Origin: Ceratorhiza oryzae-sativae
Lineage: Eukaryota; Basidiomycota; Agaricomycetes; Cantharellales; Ceratobasidiaceae
Reading direction: 5' to 3'
DNA length: 64,000 nt
Assembly (NCBI GenBank): GCA_030998015.1
Contig: JARWMV010000055.1
Location: forward strand, 1-64,000
Program-made: the position numbers and the translations under genes
In this document: positions 45,225-56,479 of the stretch, in pieces
Numbering within the stretch: position 1 is the first letter of the stretch
Layout of the letters: the number at the start of each line of letters is the position of its first letter
Notes under the pieces: model-generated
What the model saw: only the letters and a program-made list of their open reading frames with translations
The model's database searches: none
What the model was told of the DNA's origin: nothing

Positions 45225-46664
45225 TAATCAATCAATAATATACACTACAGTAGAGGGAATCATGGAACCAGCAAAGACACTGATTGACTCAGGATCTTCA
45301 ACCAACTTCATCGATAAGGCCTATTCAAGGGAAAAGGGGATTCCAACTACTCCCCTCAAACACAAGAAATCAATTGGGCCATTGATGGAAATGAAATCAA
45401 GGTGCCATAGAAGAAAGGGCAGAACTAAACATTGAAGTGGAAGGGAAGACACTAAAATGCTCCCTTTATGTAATGACCCTAGGTGACACAGACATAGTCC
45501 TAGGGAAAGAATGGCTTGAAGAAGCAGAACCTATCATAGATTGGAAAGACCTTACCATCTCATACCCAGACAAAATCAAGGCAAGGGCAGCAAGTGAAAG
45601 CCTACAAATCCCAGAAGAATTTAGGGATTTTGAAGACCTATTTGGGGAAGAAGGTTTCCAAGAACTTCCACCTCACCAAGGTAACCTAGACTTCAAAATG
45701 GACCTGATCAGGGAGCGGAGCTGCCAAAGCCTGCAAAGAGGTACAGTATGTCGCCAGCAGAAACAAAGGCGCTCAGGGAGTACCTAGAGGAGGAACTAAG
45801 AAACAGAAAATAAGGCCCAGCCAGTCAGTTGTAGCTGCACCCTGTTTCTATGTGAAAAAAACAGATGGAGGGCTTAGGTTGGTAGTCGACTACTGTAAGA
45901 TGAATGACATCACCAAGCCAGACAGGTTTCCACTTCCAATTCAAATAGAATTGATTGAGAGACTGAAGGACGCAACCATCTATTCAAAAATGGATGTTCA
46001 ATGGGGGTTCAACAATACCAGGGTAAAAGAGGGAGATGAATGGAAAACAGCTTTCAGGACAGGAGAAGGCCAGTTTGAATGCTTGGTCATGCCATTCAGA
46101 GTAAAAGAAGGACCAAGAACCTTTACAAGGTTCATGATGGAAAAGTTCTGTGACATAATAGATGATTATGTGGTAATCTACATGGACAATGTACTAGTGT
46201 TTTCCAGAAACAGTGAAGAACACATACAACATGTCAGGGAAGTGTTAAGAAGAATGAGGGAAAACCACCTCTTCCTCAAACCACACAAGTGTCAGTTCTT
46301 TGTGAAGGAGGTAAGCTTCATTGAATTGTCATATCCCCAGAAGGGATATTGATGGAAAAGGAAAAGGTAAAGGCAGGACTAGAATGGCCAGAACCTAACA
46401 CAGTAAAAGAAGTCCAAGCATTCCTAGGCTTTGTGGGGTTCTATAGAAGGTGGATAGAGAGGTTTAGCACCTTAGCCAAACCCCTCACAGATCTCACTCA
46501 AAAGGATGTCAAATTCCTGTGGGAAAGAAAACAACAAGAAGCATTTGAAGCTCTTAAAGAAGCAGTAGCAAGAGAACCGTCCTTATCCACCCAAACCCAA
46601 ACAGCCATACATACTGGAAACAGACGCCTCAGGAGTGGCCATGGGGGCAGTACTAAGCCAAAAG
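45225..46664 (+). pseudogene. Protease and RT of the Rep-carrying gypsy (5' part of pol)
   Basis: Protease active site LIDSGSSTNFID around 45,275-45,320, with a shift near 45,430, then DIVLGKEWL. RT follows with VVDYCKMNDI, KMDVQWGFNNTRV and YMDN in place of YMDD (45,852-46,352). A further frame change precedes the thumb (GFVGFYRRWIERFSTLAKPL). The RNase H start ETDASGVAMGA is split by the nested gypsy at 46,665. The last bases AAAAG are the target duplication. Confidence 0.85.
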
Positions 46665-47040
46665 TGTCACGAACTGACACACATATATCCACTCTATAAT
46701 ATTTTCTCAATTTACTACATTTTATGAGATCATCTTCAAAACATACTTGCCTTTTATGGTATATCTGTGTCATGTGACTCATGGAATGTTCTGGACCAGT
46801 AACTGAGATGTATTTCAACTCCAATGTGAAATTCCACAGTTCCACAGTCGCTTCTACTGCTTCTATCTCTTATCTGTCGTGACTCACTGTACAGACTTGT
46901 TTGTTATGATGTGGCTCGTACTATGTATATAAACCAGGTCAAGTTCGCAGAGGACTCCTCAAGAACTTGACCTCTCGTCGAATACAAGTTCTTTTATTTT
47001 CTTACTATTTTCCTCGTTGCCTGACTTGTCGTCGTCGACA
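46665..47040 (+). repeat. 5' LTR of the nested gypsy
   Basis: 376 bp, TGTCACGAACTGACAC to GTCGTCGTCGACA. A TATA box TATATAAA at 46,926-46,933 lies about 30 bp before TCAAGAACTTGACCT (46,959-46,973), the predicted RNA 5' end. Confidence 0.95.
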
Positions 47041-47042
47041 TC

Positions 47043-47057
47043 AGGTCAAGTTCTTGA
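47043..47057 (+). promoter_or_regulatory. Self-priming primer-binding site of the nested gypsy
   Basis: AGGTCAAGTTCTTGA, two bases after the LTR, is a perfect 15-base complement of 46,959-46,973 inside the LTR, just downstream of the TATA box. This indicates self-priming as in Tf1/sushi elements. Confidence 0.7.
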
Positions 47058-47362
47058 CAATTGTAAGTCTCAGTGTCGTCTGGGATACGTCTGGAACGCC
47101 GTTGGCGTCATCTTGAGATAACTCCTCATTGCCTTCCCCAAATCCTACTCCACCTATCCACAGCCACGAGATATTGTTGCCCTATATGCGCCTCTGTGAA
47201 ACCTTGCATAGCCAGGTCCCTCACACGTCGTAACAAGCTTCAGTTCTCTAATCTCTTTCGTCAACAAGAGGTGGGGTCGCTCATTGCCCTTAAGTAGCTG
47301 AGCAACGGAGGTCACCTTCCTATTCCAATAGACTCAGGAAAGGGTCTATTTTTCCTTTTATC

Positions 47363-48300
47363 TTGCTCTTGCTCGAGTACGTCTCTGACGGAACGCACAG
47401 CCCTCAAGTGGCACAACCTTTTACAGAAGATCAGTGCTGCCATCTGTGTGGGTGGTTCAGACACCTATCGATCCACTGCTTCACCCTCAACTTGGTCGAA
47501 AGTATCCTTGAAGAAGCTGGGCACATCGATTTCAACCGAGTAGTAATCATCAAAGTCTGCCCCCAGAGAGTTGGACGCGCCCAACAAGCCTTTGTCACTG
47601 AGCCAGGTGCCCCTGAGTGCAAAATCTGCCGTCGGGCAAACGGAGCCACCTTCCCAGCGCGCTGCCCCTATTGTCCTAAGAAGGACAAATTCCTTTATTA
47701 CTACACCATCCCCCGCAACCAGCTATAAGCTGGAGAACCTTGGCCAACAGCTTCTTTGTCACCTGCTAAATACTATCGAAAGCTTCCAAGACAGGTACCG
47801 TTATTACCAGAATAAGTACAAAGAAACCTGTGAAAAACTTCACGAAGCCGAGGCCCATTGCACATACTTAACTGAGCGTTTGTGTGAACACCAGGAGGAC
47901 TACCTATCCCTCCTCCAAGACCATCTCAGACTAGAAGCTATAGCCTGAGAAACAATTGAACCCCACAAGTACGCCTTCCCCGTCTTCTCAACGCCGTCAG
48001 ACCTCCCTCACCCCACCTTTCTAAGTGGCACGGGCTCGCCAATTCAGGAAGAAGCACCCCTTCCGGCAGCCCAAATCAATCCTCCCCAAGGAAGAACTCC
48101 TTCGGGATCCAACTAAACTAAAGAGGGTGGAGTGCCCATATCGTTGCCAAGACACCAAAAGTTGGGACTTGGACGATACTTGGTTGAGATTTGCAGGAAT
48201 AGGGGACTTCAAAATTTATAGACTCGTGAGGGGAACAGAAATCTTTTATTATCAAAACAATTCCAATTCCCTGTACTTCCTTACCGTCTCCGTCGCCTTT
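47363..48300 (+). CDS. Accessory region between LTR and gag (zinc motif and coiled coil)
   Basis: Three overlapping or consecutive plus-strand frames. 47,363-47,728 is Cys-rich (CCHLCGWFRHLSIHC, then CKICRRANGATFPARCPYC, a CxxC...CxxC zinc pattern). 47,571-47,948 is coiled-coil-like (NTIESFQDRYRYYQNKYKET). 48,025 to about 48,300 holds VECPYRCQDTKSWDLDDTW. The same three segments occur in the same order in the minus-strand copy, so the region is an element gene rather than leader. It is probably joined by splicing or frameshifting that I could not resolve. Function unknown; not part of standard gypsy gag-pol. Confidence 0.5.
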
Positions 48301-48326
48301 AAAAATCTACTCGAGTCCTTTCTGAA

Positions 48327-49715
48327 ATGGCATCACCAACCCCTGCCCCTGCTTGGGCAAATATGTCCAATGGAGATAAGGTCATCTATATGCTTCAATC
48401 AATGGACGAACTGCAAGAGCGAACCAATAATCTCCAAAACAATATCGGGGACGTCGAACACAATAATAAGACCTACACAGACTCACTCGAGGCCAAACTT
48501 ACCACTAATCAGACAAAAATAGATGCGGACGTGGCTGGATTAGCCACCAATGTCAACAATCTAGTGGGGATGTTAGCCATTCTCCAGACCACTATCACGC
48601 GTATTGAAGCGCAAATCAACACTTCCACAGGAGGCTCAGGCGCTGCTCAAGCACTAGCTCCCTCCAGTGCAGCCCAACCACAACCAACAGCACCCGCTCC
48701 CTCTGGTGGGTCGACTGCAAAGGTTAAGATGGCCGCCCCTCAGAAGTTTGATGGCACAAAACGAGAAGACGCCATCTCATTCAGAATTGCATGTGCCCAA
48801 TACATTAATACAAACATGAGTGGGCACTCGGCTGATCAGGTGGTTGCCTTCATCACCTCCTATCTTGAAGGGTCAGCAGCTGAATGGGTCAACTTGTATG
48901 AAGAATTCGAAATTTTAAATCCTGGAACTGCGATTCCCTGGCTTCATGATGCCAATCTGTTCTGGCAAGAATTCACTACCCGTTATGGGGACCTGAACCG
49001 CACTGAAAATAACCGCAACAAGTGGCAGAAATTGAAACAATCCAAGACAGTTCAGGATTACCTCACCCTATTCAACCTATATTCCACAGGTCTTAACTAC
49101 AACAATGCCGCCATGCGTGATCAGTTCTATGATGGTCTATTGACAGACGTAACAGATAGCATGGTGGCCCAAAACTATGACCCTCGCACCAAAACTTTTG
49201 CCCAACTCACTCAGCGAGCCCTGGAAATTGACCACCACCTCATCTCGTTTGGTAGCAAACGAACGTCTCATGGGAGTAACAAGCCCAGCAGCAATGCCTC
49301 GTCCAGTAGGCCGACCAATAACCCCCAAAGCACCCCCCAAAAGGAGAAATTCAAAAGTGGGGAATGGATATATAAGATTAAGGATGGGAGAGCCGTAAAA
49401 GGTCAGATTGTGGCCATTGGGCCCAATGTGAAGGGTTTCACAGTTCCAACTGTCTGCTACGATGGCAGCAATACCAATGTACAAGAATCCTTCAAGGACA
49501 TAAAGAAGGATAACCATCTGCTGGCGGCCCCAAAGGCAAAGGATCCAGACGCAATGGATCTGGATAGCGCAGGAAAAGGAAAGGGGACGAACACCTGCTA
49601 TAACTGTGGAGGACAGGGTCATATTGCAGCCAAATGCCCCTCAGCTAAGATGTCAGGATACGAGGCAGTGGTTGAGGATGTAGAAACAACCAACAATGAG
49701 TCGGTAAAAGAATGA
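48327..49715 (+). CDS. gag: Gag, nested gypsy (intact, 462 aa)
   Basis: Uninterrupted from ATG 48,327 (MASPTPAPAWANMSNGDKV). Residues about 15-90 are coiled-coil-like with many Asn/Gln (TNNLQNNIGDVEHNN). A Pro/Ser/Ala linker follows (about 105-130), then the capsid core (SAAEWVNLYEEFE, WLHDANLFWQEFTTRYGD). A CCHC zinc knuckle CYNCGGQGHIAAKC sits at about 424-437. Gag forms the particle and binds the element RNA. The stop codon overlaps the pol start (ATGA, 49,712-49,715), suggesting that pol is translated by termination-reinitiation or from a separate start. Confidence 0.92.
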   Translation: MASPTPAPAWANMSNGDKVIYMLQSMDELQERTNNLQNNIGDVEHNNKTYTDSLEAKLTTNQTKIDADVAGLATNVNNLVGMLAILQTTITRIEAQINTSTGGSGAAQALAPSSAAQPQPTAPAPSGGSTAKVKMAAPQKFDGTKREDAISFRIACAQYINTNMSGHSADQVVAFITSYLEGSAAEWVNLYEEFEILNPGTAIPWLHDANLFWQEFTTRYGDLNRTENNRNKWQKLKQSKTVQDYLTLFNLYSTGLNYNNAAMRDQFYDGLLTDVTDSMVAQNYDPRTKTFAQLTQRALEIDHHLISFGSKRTSHGSNKPSSNASSSRPTNNPQSTPQKEKFKSGEWIYKIKDGRAVKGQIVAIGPNVKGFTVPTVCYDGSNTNVQESFKDIKKDNHLLAAPKAKDPDAMDLDSAGKGKGTNTCYNCGGQGHIAAKCPSAKMSGYEAVVEDVETTNNESVKE

Positions 49716-52700
49716 GCTCAAACTGTGCCAGGGGGGCGGTCTTGGGCGCTATGTTACAAAATGCGCATAACGAAAATAAAAATATGGAAATGGAATGTAT
49801 GTCGTTAGGAAACCAATCACAATTACAGTTTTTCTTTCATGCATTCCCTCTGCGCATAACCCCTGAACGCAAGTCTGCATATAACATGAAAAAATTCAAT
49901 GGATGGGCCATGATCGATTCAGGGGCCACATCAGTATTTATACATGAAAACTTGGTTAAACAATACCGTATTCCTACCGTCGCCCTAAAAACACCCAAGA
50001 AACTGAGGGTAATTGATGGAAGGGAGATAGACTCTGGGTCTGTGACCCATTACTGCACCTTTGAGTTGTGCATTCAAGAGCACCGAGAAATCCTCAGTGC
50101 CTATGTTGTGAACGTTGGCAAAAATGATTTAGTCCTGGGCATGTCATGGCTCAAATTCCATAACCCTGATATTGATTGGGACGGGAAAGACATGAAGTTC
50201 AACTCACCAATATGCCTGAAGCACTGCATCACAAAACCCCTGCATGTGCAAGCAAATGAACCTAAGGAGCTTCAGTTGGACTCCTTAGACTCCCTCCCAA
50301 CAAAATATAAAGAATTCCAGAAAATATTCGCTGAAGAAGACAACGTCCAACCATTACCACCCCATAGGAAGTGGGATATGGAAATAGATTTAAAACCAGA
50401 TGCCAAGCCAAGGCATGGTCCCATATATAGCGTGGGTGTCAAGGAAGATGCAGAATTGCGCAAAACCCTGGACCGCCAACTGAAAGCAGGGCATATCAGA
50501 CCCTCAAGGTCACCAATGGCATCCCCAGTCATATTTGTCAAAAAGAAGAATGGGAAGTTGCGCATGTGCATCAACTACTGGCAATTAAATGAAATGACAG
50601 TCTCTAATGTGTACCCACTCCCACGCATCAATGATATTGTGGAGACTCTGCATGGGGCAAAGATATTCACCAAGTTTGATCTAAAGTGGGGCTTCAACCT
50701 CATATGAATTCGGGAAGGGGACGAATGGAAAGCAGCTTTTAAGACCAAATATGGGCTGTACGAGCCCTTAGTCATGCAATTTGGTCAAAAGAACGCACCA
50801 GGAACCTTCATGGCCATGATCCGGGAAGAGTTCCAAGACATCGAGGGCATTTATGTGGTAATCTATATGGATGACATATTAGTATTCTCCAAAAACCAGG
50901 AAGAACACAATGAACATGTCAAGGAAGTCTTACATCGCCTTCAAAAAGCTGGCCTATATTGCACTCTGGAAAAATGTGTTTTCGATGTCACTGAAGTCGA
51001 TTACCTGGGAATAGTAGTGACTCCCCAGGGAATTAAAGTAGACCCAGCCAAGGTTGAAAAGGCTGTTGAATGGCCAACCCCTACCAACCCAACCGAAGTC
51101 CTGGAAGGGTTGGGGTTTGCAAATTGGTTGAGGCACTTCATAAAAGACTTTTCGAAAATTACAAGATGTCTTTATGAACTTGTCAAGAAGGATGTAAAAT
51201 GGGAATGGACAGAAGAAAGGGATCAAGCATGGAATCTGCTGAAGCAAAAATTAAAAGAAGCCCCCCTCCTAATCCAGCCAGAGCCCAACAAACCATTCAT
51301 TTTGGAAACCGACACCTCAGGCTATGCCACAGGCGCTGTATTATTGCAATATGGGGAGGACGGAATGCTCCACCCAATTTCCTATTACTCCAAGGCAATG
51401 GTCCCAGCAGAAAGGAATTATGATATCTACAACAAAGAAATGCTGGCAATCATAAAGGCCCTCAAACACTGGCGTCATTTGCTAGAAGGGGCTGAACACC
51501 CAGTAAACATTGTTTGTGACCACAAGAATTTGTAGTATTGGAAGACAAATCGGCCACTGAACAGTCAGGTCACACGGTGGCATGAGTTCTTGTCCAGGTT
51601 CGAATTCAAGATTCTATATATTGAAGGGGCGAAGAATGGCCAGGCAGACATACTCTCTAGGCTGTCAAGACATATCCCTAAAGAGGGGGGTGAGAGCCAA
51701 GCTCTGCTTGCGCAAAACCAATTTTTGGAGCTGAAATCACTATGCCTGCAAGCAATCACGCCAGACAATGACCTAGAACAACTCATTAGGGATGCTATCC
51801 TGGGGGACGAACACCTATCAAAAGTCCTAAAAGCCCTAGATGACAATGAGAAGGTCAAAGATTGGGAATGGGACGAAGGACTCTTACGACACAAAGGCAG
51901 AATCTACATCCCAAATAACAAAGAACTTCGCAAACTGGTCATTGAAAGCCATCACGATAACCCAGCAGCAGGACACCCAGGACAGTTCAGAACATATGAA
52001 CTGTTAAATCGCAAATACACGTGGTTATCAATGAAAAAATCAGTCAACGAATATGTCACACACTGCGAGTCATGCATCAGGAACAAGCACAGCAACCAAG
52101 TTCCCCCAGGGCTCTTAAACCCAATACCTGCACCAGAAAAACCTTGGGAGGAAATTACTTATGATCTGATCACCAGGCTACCCCTGTCAGAGGGATTTGA
52201 TGCCATATTTACAGTTGTCGATCGCCTGACAAAAATGGTCCACTTTATTCCATGTCAATCGGAAGCCAGTGCTATGGATTGCGCCAACCTGTTCCTAACA
52301 TATGTATGGAAACTCCATGGGTTACCACGGAAAACAATCTCAGACTGCGGCCCCAACTTCGCATCCAAATTCTTAAGGCACTTATACAAACGACTGGATA
52401 TAAAACCCTCCTATTCCACAGCATACCACCCTCAGACAGATGGCCAGTCCGAACGGGCCAACCAAGTAGTGGAAGGGTACATCAGACACTATGTATCAGA
52501 CAGACAAGATGACTGGGTCTCGCTCCTACCATTAGCTGAATTTGCCTACAATAATGGTGTCAACGCCTCAACTGGCAAATCACCATTCTTTGCAAACTAC
52601 GGTTTCCACCCAAGGCTAGCAGTCGGGGACAGGGAGGAACCAGAACTCCCTTTAGTGGACAACCATGCAGAATGGCTCCAAAAGGGCCATGACGAACTTA

Positions 52701-53242
52701 AGGCAGCCCTGGAAATAGCAAACCAGAGGATCAAGGAATACTATGACCAGAAGCATTGGACCCCTGAAGCTATTAAGGTTGGAGACAAAGTCTGGCTTGA
52801 TACCAAAAACATACAGACACAGCAGGCCTCCAGGAAACTGGCCCACAAAAGAGTTGGACCATTCAAGGTGGTAGCACAACATGGCACACATGCCTACAAA
52901 CTGGACCTACCGATAACCATGAAAATACACCCAGTGTTTCACGTCTCACTCCTGACCAAATATAAAGACGACCCCTATGGCCGTCAGGTTCCCCCACCAC
53001 CACCTGTGGTAACTCCTGAAGGGGAAGAAGAATTTGAAGTGGAACAGATCATAAAGTCATGATACAACAAAAGATCTAACATCTTTGAATACTATGTCAA
53101 GTGGCTCTGCTACGACGAGCGACAATGGTTAACCTATTATGACCTGGTGAACGTGCCAGAACTCATCGCCAACTATGTCAAGTCGCACCCAAAGGCACCT
53201 CAGGACCCCCGTGCCTTGAAGGGGGGAAGTGTCACAAACTGA
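49712..53242 (+). pseudogene. pol: Pol, nested gypsy (one frame, three in-frame stops)
   Basis: Protease with DSGATSVF (D at residue 69). RT with KKKNGKLRMCIN and the canonical YMDD (about 50,867). RNase H (LETDTSGYATGAVL, YDIYNKEMLAIIKAL). Integrase with an HHCC finger (ending HCESCIRN) and DDE positions at TYDLITRLP, TISDCGPNF and DGQSERANQ. A chromodomain closes the frame (EFEVEQIIKS, then YYVKWLCYDERQW). Stops at 50,705-50,707 (TGA), 51,533-51,535 (TAG) and 53,060-53,062 (TGA) lie in an otherwise continuous frame. At least two fit CGA-to-TGA change. The final codons run into the 3' LTR. Confidence 0.93.
53217..53229 (+). promoter_or_regulatory. Polypurine tract of the nested gypsy
   Basis: GAAGGGGGGAAG immediately before the 3' LTR; the primer site for plus-strand DNA. 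Confidence 0.75.
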
Positions 53243-53605
53243 CACGCATATATACACTCTATAATATTTTCTCAATTTACTACAGTTTATGAGATCATCT
53301 TCAAAACATACTTGCCTTTTATGGTATATCTGTGTCATGTGACTCATGGAATGTTCCAGACCAGTAACCAAGATGTATTTCAACTCCAATGTGAAATTCC
53401 GCAGTTCCACAGTCGCTTCTACTGCTTCTATCTCTTATCTGTTGTGACTCACTGTACGGACTTGTTTGTTATGATGTGGCTCGTACTATGTATATAAACC
53501 AGGTCAAGTTCGCAGAGGACTCCTCAAGAACTTGACCTCTCATCGAATACAAGTTCTTTTATTTTCTTACTATTTTCCTCGTTGCCTGACTTGTTGTCGT
53601 TGACA
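53230..53605 (+). repeat. 3' LTR of the nested gypsy
   Basis: 376 bp, TGTCACAAACTGACAC to GTTGTCGTTGACA, followed by AAAAG. Differs from the 5' LTR mainly by CpG/TpG/CpA changes. Confidence 0.95.
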
Positions 53606-53610
53606 AAAAG

Positions 53611-55518
53611 GGTGATGACAACCAATTGCATCCAATTGCCTTCCTATTGAAGAGCTTCACCCCACCAGAGAAAAATTATGACACCTACAACAAGGAGTTG
53701 CTTGCAATCATTAGGTCCTTAGAGCACTGGAGGCTATACCCAGAAGGGACAGAAGAACCTATTGTGATATACACTGACCATGGGAACCTCCAGTACTGGC
53801 AAAATGCCCAGATGTGGAATAGAAGGCATGCCAGATGGTATCTCACTCTGGCACCCTTCAATTTTCAGATTGTGTATAGACCAGGGAAACTCTCACAGAA
53901 GCCAGATGCCCTTTCCAGAAGGAGCAACCATGGGGACAACCCTATGGAACCACAGATCATGATTCCAGAAGAAAGGTTCATAGGTTTCAAGGCAGAGGTA
54001 CAGGGGAATTTCTGGGAGGAGCTTAAAGAAGCTCAGGAAGAAGACAAATCTATCAGATCCTTAAGGCTGAGCATGGCAAATAAAGAACAACTACCGCCCT
54101 CAGTACAGAAGGAATTTAGATGGTATGAAATGAAGGAGGGCCTATTCAGGTATGACAATAGGCTCTACATCCCAGACGACAAGGACTTGAGGTTGAGTCT
54201 CCTTGAGGAGTGCCATGATGCCCCTGTGGCAGGTCATCAGGGACAAGCCTGAACACTAGAATTACTATCAAGTGATTACTACTGGCCAGGAATGAAGGCC
54301 CAAGTAAACCAATACATGGAATCTTGTGAAATGTGTCAAAGAAGCAAAGGACATAAACAAGGCACTCCCCTGAAGCCCTTACCAATCCCATGGAAACCAT
54401 GGGCAGATGTCACATATGATTTCATCATCAAATTACCTGTCTCAAAGGGGTACAACAGCATCTTGACAGTTGTAGATTGCTTCTCCCAGCAGGCCCATTT
54501 TGTACCATGTCTGGAGAGCACCAATGCAGAAGAACTGGCAGAAATATTCATAAAGGAGGTATGGAAACATCACAGGACCCCAGAAACCACTGTCTCAGAC
54601 CGAGGGCCAACCTTTAACAGCCAATTCCTAAAAGCCCTATACAAGGGAATTGGGACAAGGCCCAGATTCTCCACCACCTTCCATCTAGAAACAGATGGAC
54701 TGTCGGAAAGAACAAATCAATGGGTAGAAGGGTTCTTAAGAACCTTCTGCAATTATAGACAAGATGATTGTGTAAAATGGTTACCCATTGCCGAATTCTG
54801 CCATAACAACCACGTAAATGCTACAATGGGACAAACCCCATTTGAAACAGTATATGGAAAAAACCCAAGATGGGTTGTCCAAGAGGGAGAAGAACCGTCT
54901 GAGGCACCTGCTGCAGACAACATGCGTAATCAAATGGAAAAGGTATGGGATGAGGCAAGAGCCTCAATGGAATTACACCAACAAATGGAAAAGAAAGGGA
55001 GGGAATTCAAGGTAGGAGACAAGGTTTGGCTGCTCCTAACAAACCTCTCGTCCAAGAGACCCTCCAAGAAATTGGACAACTGAAAAGGGGGCCCTTTTGA
55101 AATCACAGAAAAGATCTCATCCCATGCGTATCGCCTGGACCTACCTAAAACCATATGTGTACACAATGTATTCCATGTAAATCTCCTCTCACCATTCACA
55201 GAAGATAAAGACTTCCAAAGAAGGCAGGCCAAACCACCACCAATCATAACAGAAGAAGGAGAGGAGGAGTATGAGGTGGACCACATTGCAAATTATGAAT
55301 GGCAGAATGGCAAGCTGTTTTACCAAATCAGATGGAGGGGCTACGACCCAATAGAAGACACAATGGAACATGCCAGCAAGTTTGCTGACATGAAAGAGGT
55401 TCTAAATGACTTGCAAAGGTGCTTACCAGATGCACCAATGCCAGTCAAGACAAGTCAGCACTCAGGTGACTCAAAAGGCAGGCCAAAGAGAACCAAACGA
55501 GGACCTGGAAAGCTTTAA
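53611..55518 (+). pseudogene. RNase H, integrase and chromodomain of the Rep-carrying gypsy (3' part of pol)
   Basis: Continues the RNase H cut at 46,664 (LHPIAFLLKSF, YDTYNKELLAIIRSLEHW, IYTDHGNLQYW). Then an integrase zinc finger (HDAPVAGHQG, CEMCQRSKG), the catalytic core (TYDFIIKLP, TVSDRGPTF, DGLSERTNQ) and a chromodomain (EEYEVDHIANYEWQ, YQIRWRGYDPIEDTMEH). In-frame TGA stops at 54,250-54,252 and 55,081-55,083 interrupt one continuous frame. The 3' end is intact to the stop at 55,516-55,518. Confidence 0.9.
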
Positions 55519-55604
55519 AAAGAGCCATCCAGGATACCCAAGAAAGGCCAGAGCCCACTCTACCACCTCACTTGCACCACAATACACCTGCAAAACCCCA
55601 AAAC

Positions 55605-56426
55605 ATGCCTTTCATCACTCACCCAGTCGCACATCCCAACCATTACATGCCACTTGTTGAAAATCAGGTGGTCCCACTTTGGCGGCCACCCACCACTAGG
55701 CGGCCAGCACCCTACCCTGGCAGGGAAAATTGTCCTAAACTAGGGATGTACTGCTCCAGTGTGGAAGATGCCCAGAGGTATGCTGAGCAACTGTTGCCAG
55801 GGGCTAACCTAGTGTACATCCCAAAGAAGTTAAGGGATGAAAGGAACTGGATCAACAATGACAAGTACCTGGATCCCAGGTTAGGGGTCCTTAGATGGCA
55901 TGGAAGCTGGAAACCAACAACAAGAAACACCTTGCTAAGAACACCAATGTACGTCATTGACAATATTGTGGGACCAACAGTCAACGTGGTGGCCAAGGCA
56001 GCGAGACAACAGAGGAGGTCAGCAGGCCAAATGGCAGATGGGGGGGACTGGGAGGTGGAGCGCCAGGCCAAGGCATTGTTGGAAGAGTGGAAGTTGACAC
56101 TGGCCACACCATATGTGGGACTGCTTGAAGCAACTACCACTGATGAGATGTTTACTGCTATCAGGACAAAGCAGGCAAACATGAGCAACTTCCGAAATTG
56201 GGTGAAGGTGCACCCAAACAAAAACACCAATTACAACACAGATATGACAAGCCTTATGTCAAGCCTAGAATCACTGGTTGTGGCTGAGGAAGAAGCAAAG
56301 CCTGTGATAGAGGAACCCACCCTGGACCCAGCTGCAGAGGAAGCCAAACAGGCCTGGGACCAGTGGGAAAACGAGCTTGCCAAAGCTCTGGAGGAGGTGC
56401 CACTGTTGGAACCAGCCCCCATATGA
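55605..56426 (+). CDS. Accessory frame downstream of pol, 273 aa, unknown
   Basis: Open from ATG 55,605 (MPFITHPVAHPNHYMPLV) to the stop at 56,424-56,426, with no interruption although the neighbouring gag and pol are full of stops. The N terminus is Pro/Arg-rich (PPTTRRPAPYPGRENCPK). A central globular part includes EDAQRYAEQLLPGANLVYIP and LGVLRWHGSWKPTTRNTLL. The C-terminal third is acidic and Ala/Glu-rich (PTLDPAAEEAKQAWDQW). No transmembrane segment, so it is not an env gene. It occupies the position where some retroelements carry extra genes. Family not recognised. Confidence 0.5.
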   Translation: MPFITHPVAHPNHYMPLVENQVVPLWRPPTTRRPAPYPGRENCPKLGMYCSSVEDAQRYAEQLLPGANLVYIPKKLRDERNWINNDKYLDPRLGVLRWHGSWKPTTRNTLLRTPMYVIDNIVGPTVNVVAKAARQQRRSAGQMADGGDWEVERQAKALLEEWKLTLATPYVGLLEATTTDEMFTAIRTKQANMSNFRNWVKVHPNKNTNYNTDMTSLMSSLESLVVAEEEAKPVIEEPTLDPAAEEAKQAWDQWENELAKALEEVPLLEPAPI

Positions 56427-56479
56427 CCACAGTGCCTCTCACAAATTCTTTCTCAAATGTATAAGAGTTTTTATTTTTT

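Larger units (their letters stand above)
46665..53605 (+). mobile_element. Nested Ty3/gypsy chromovirus, nearly intact
   Basis: 6,941 bp, 376-bp LTRs (46,665-47,040 and 53,230-53,605), perfect target duplication AAAAG (46,660-46,664 and 53,606-53,610). Gag is intact; pol is one frame with three in-frame stops. The same family as 33,247-40,248 and the solo LTR at 60,158-60,529. It inserted into the RNase H domain of the outer gypsy, in the same orientation, so it is the younger element. Confidence 0.95.

Noticed and set aside
55605..56426. Envelope gene making the element an errantivirus-like retrovirus
   Set aside because: No signal peptide or membrane segment is visible.
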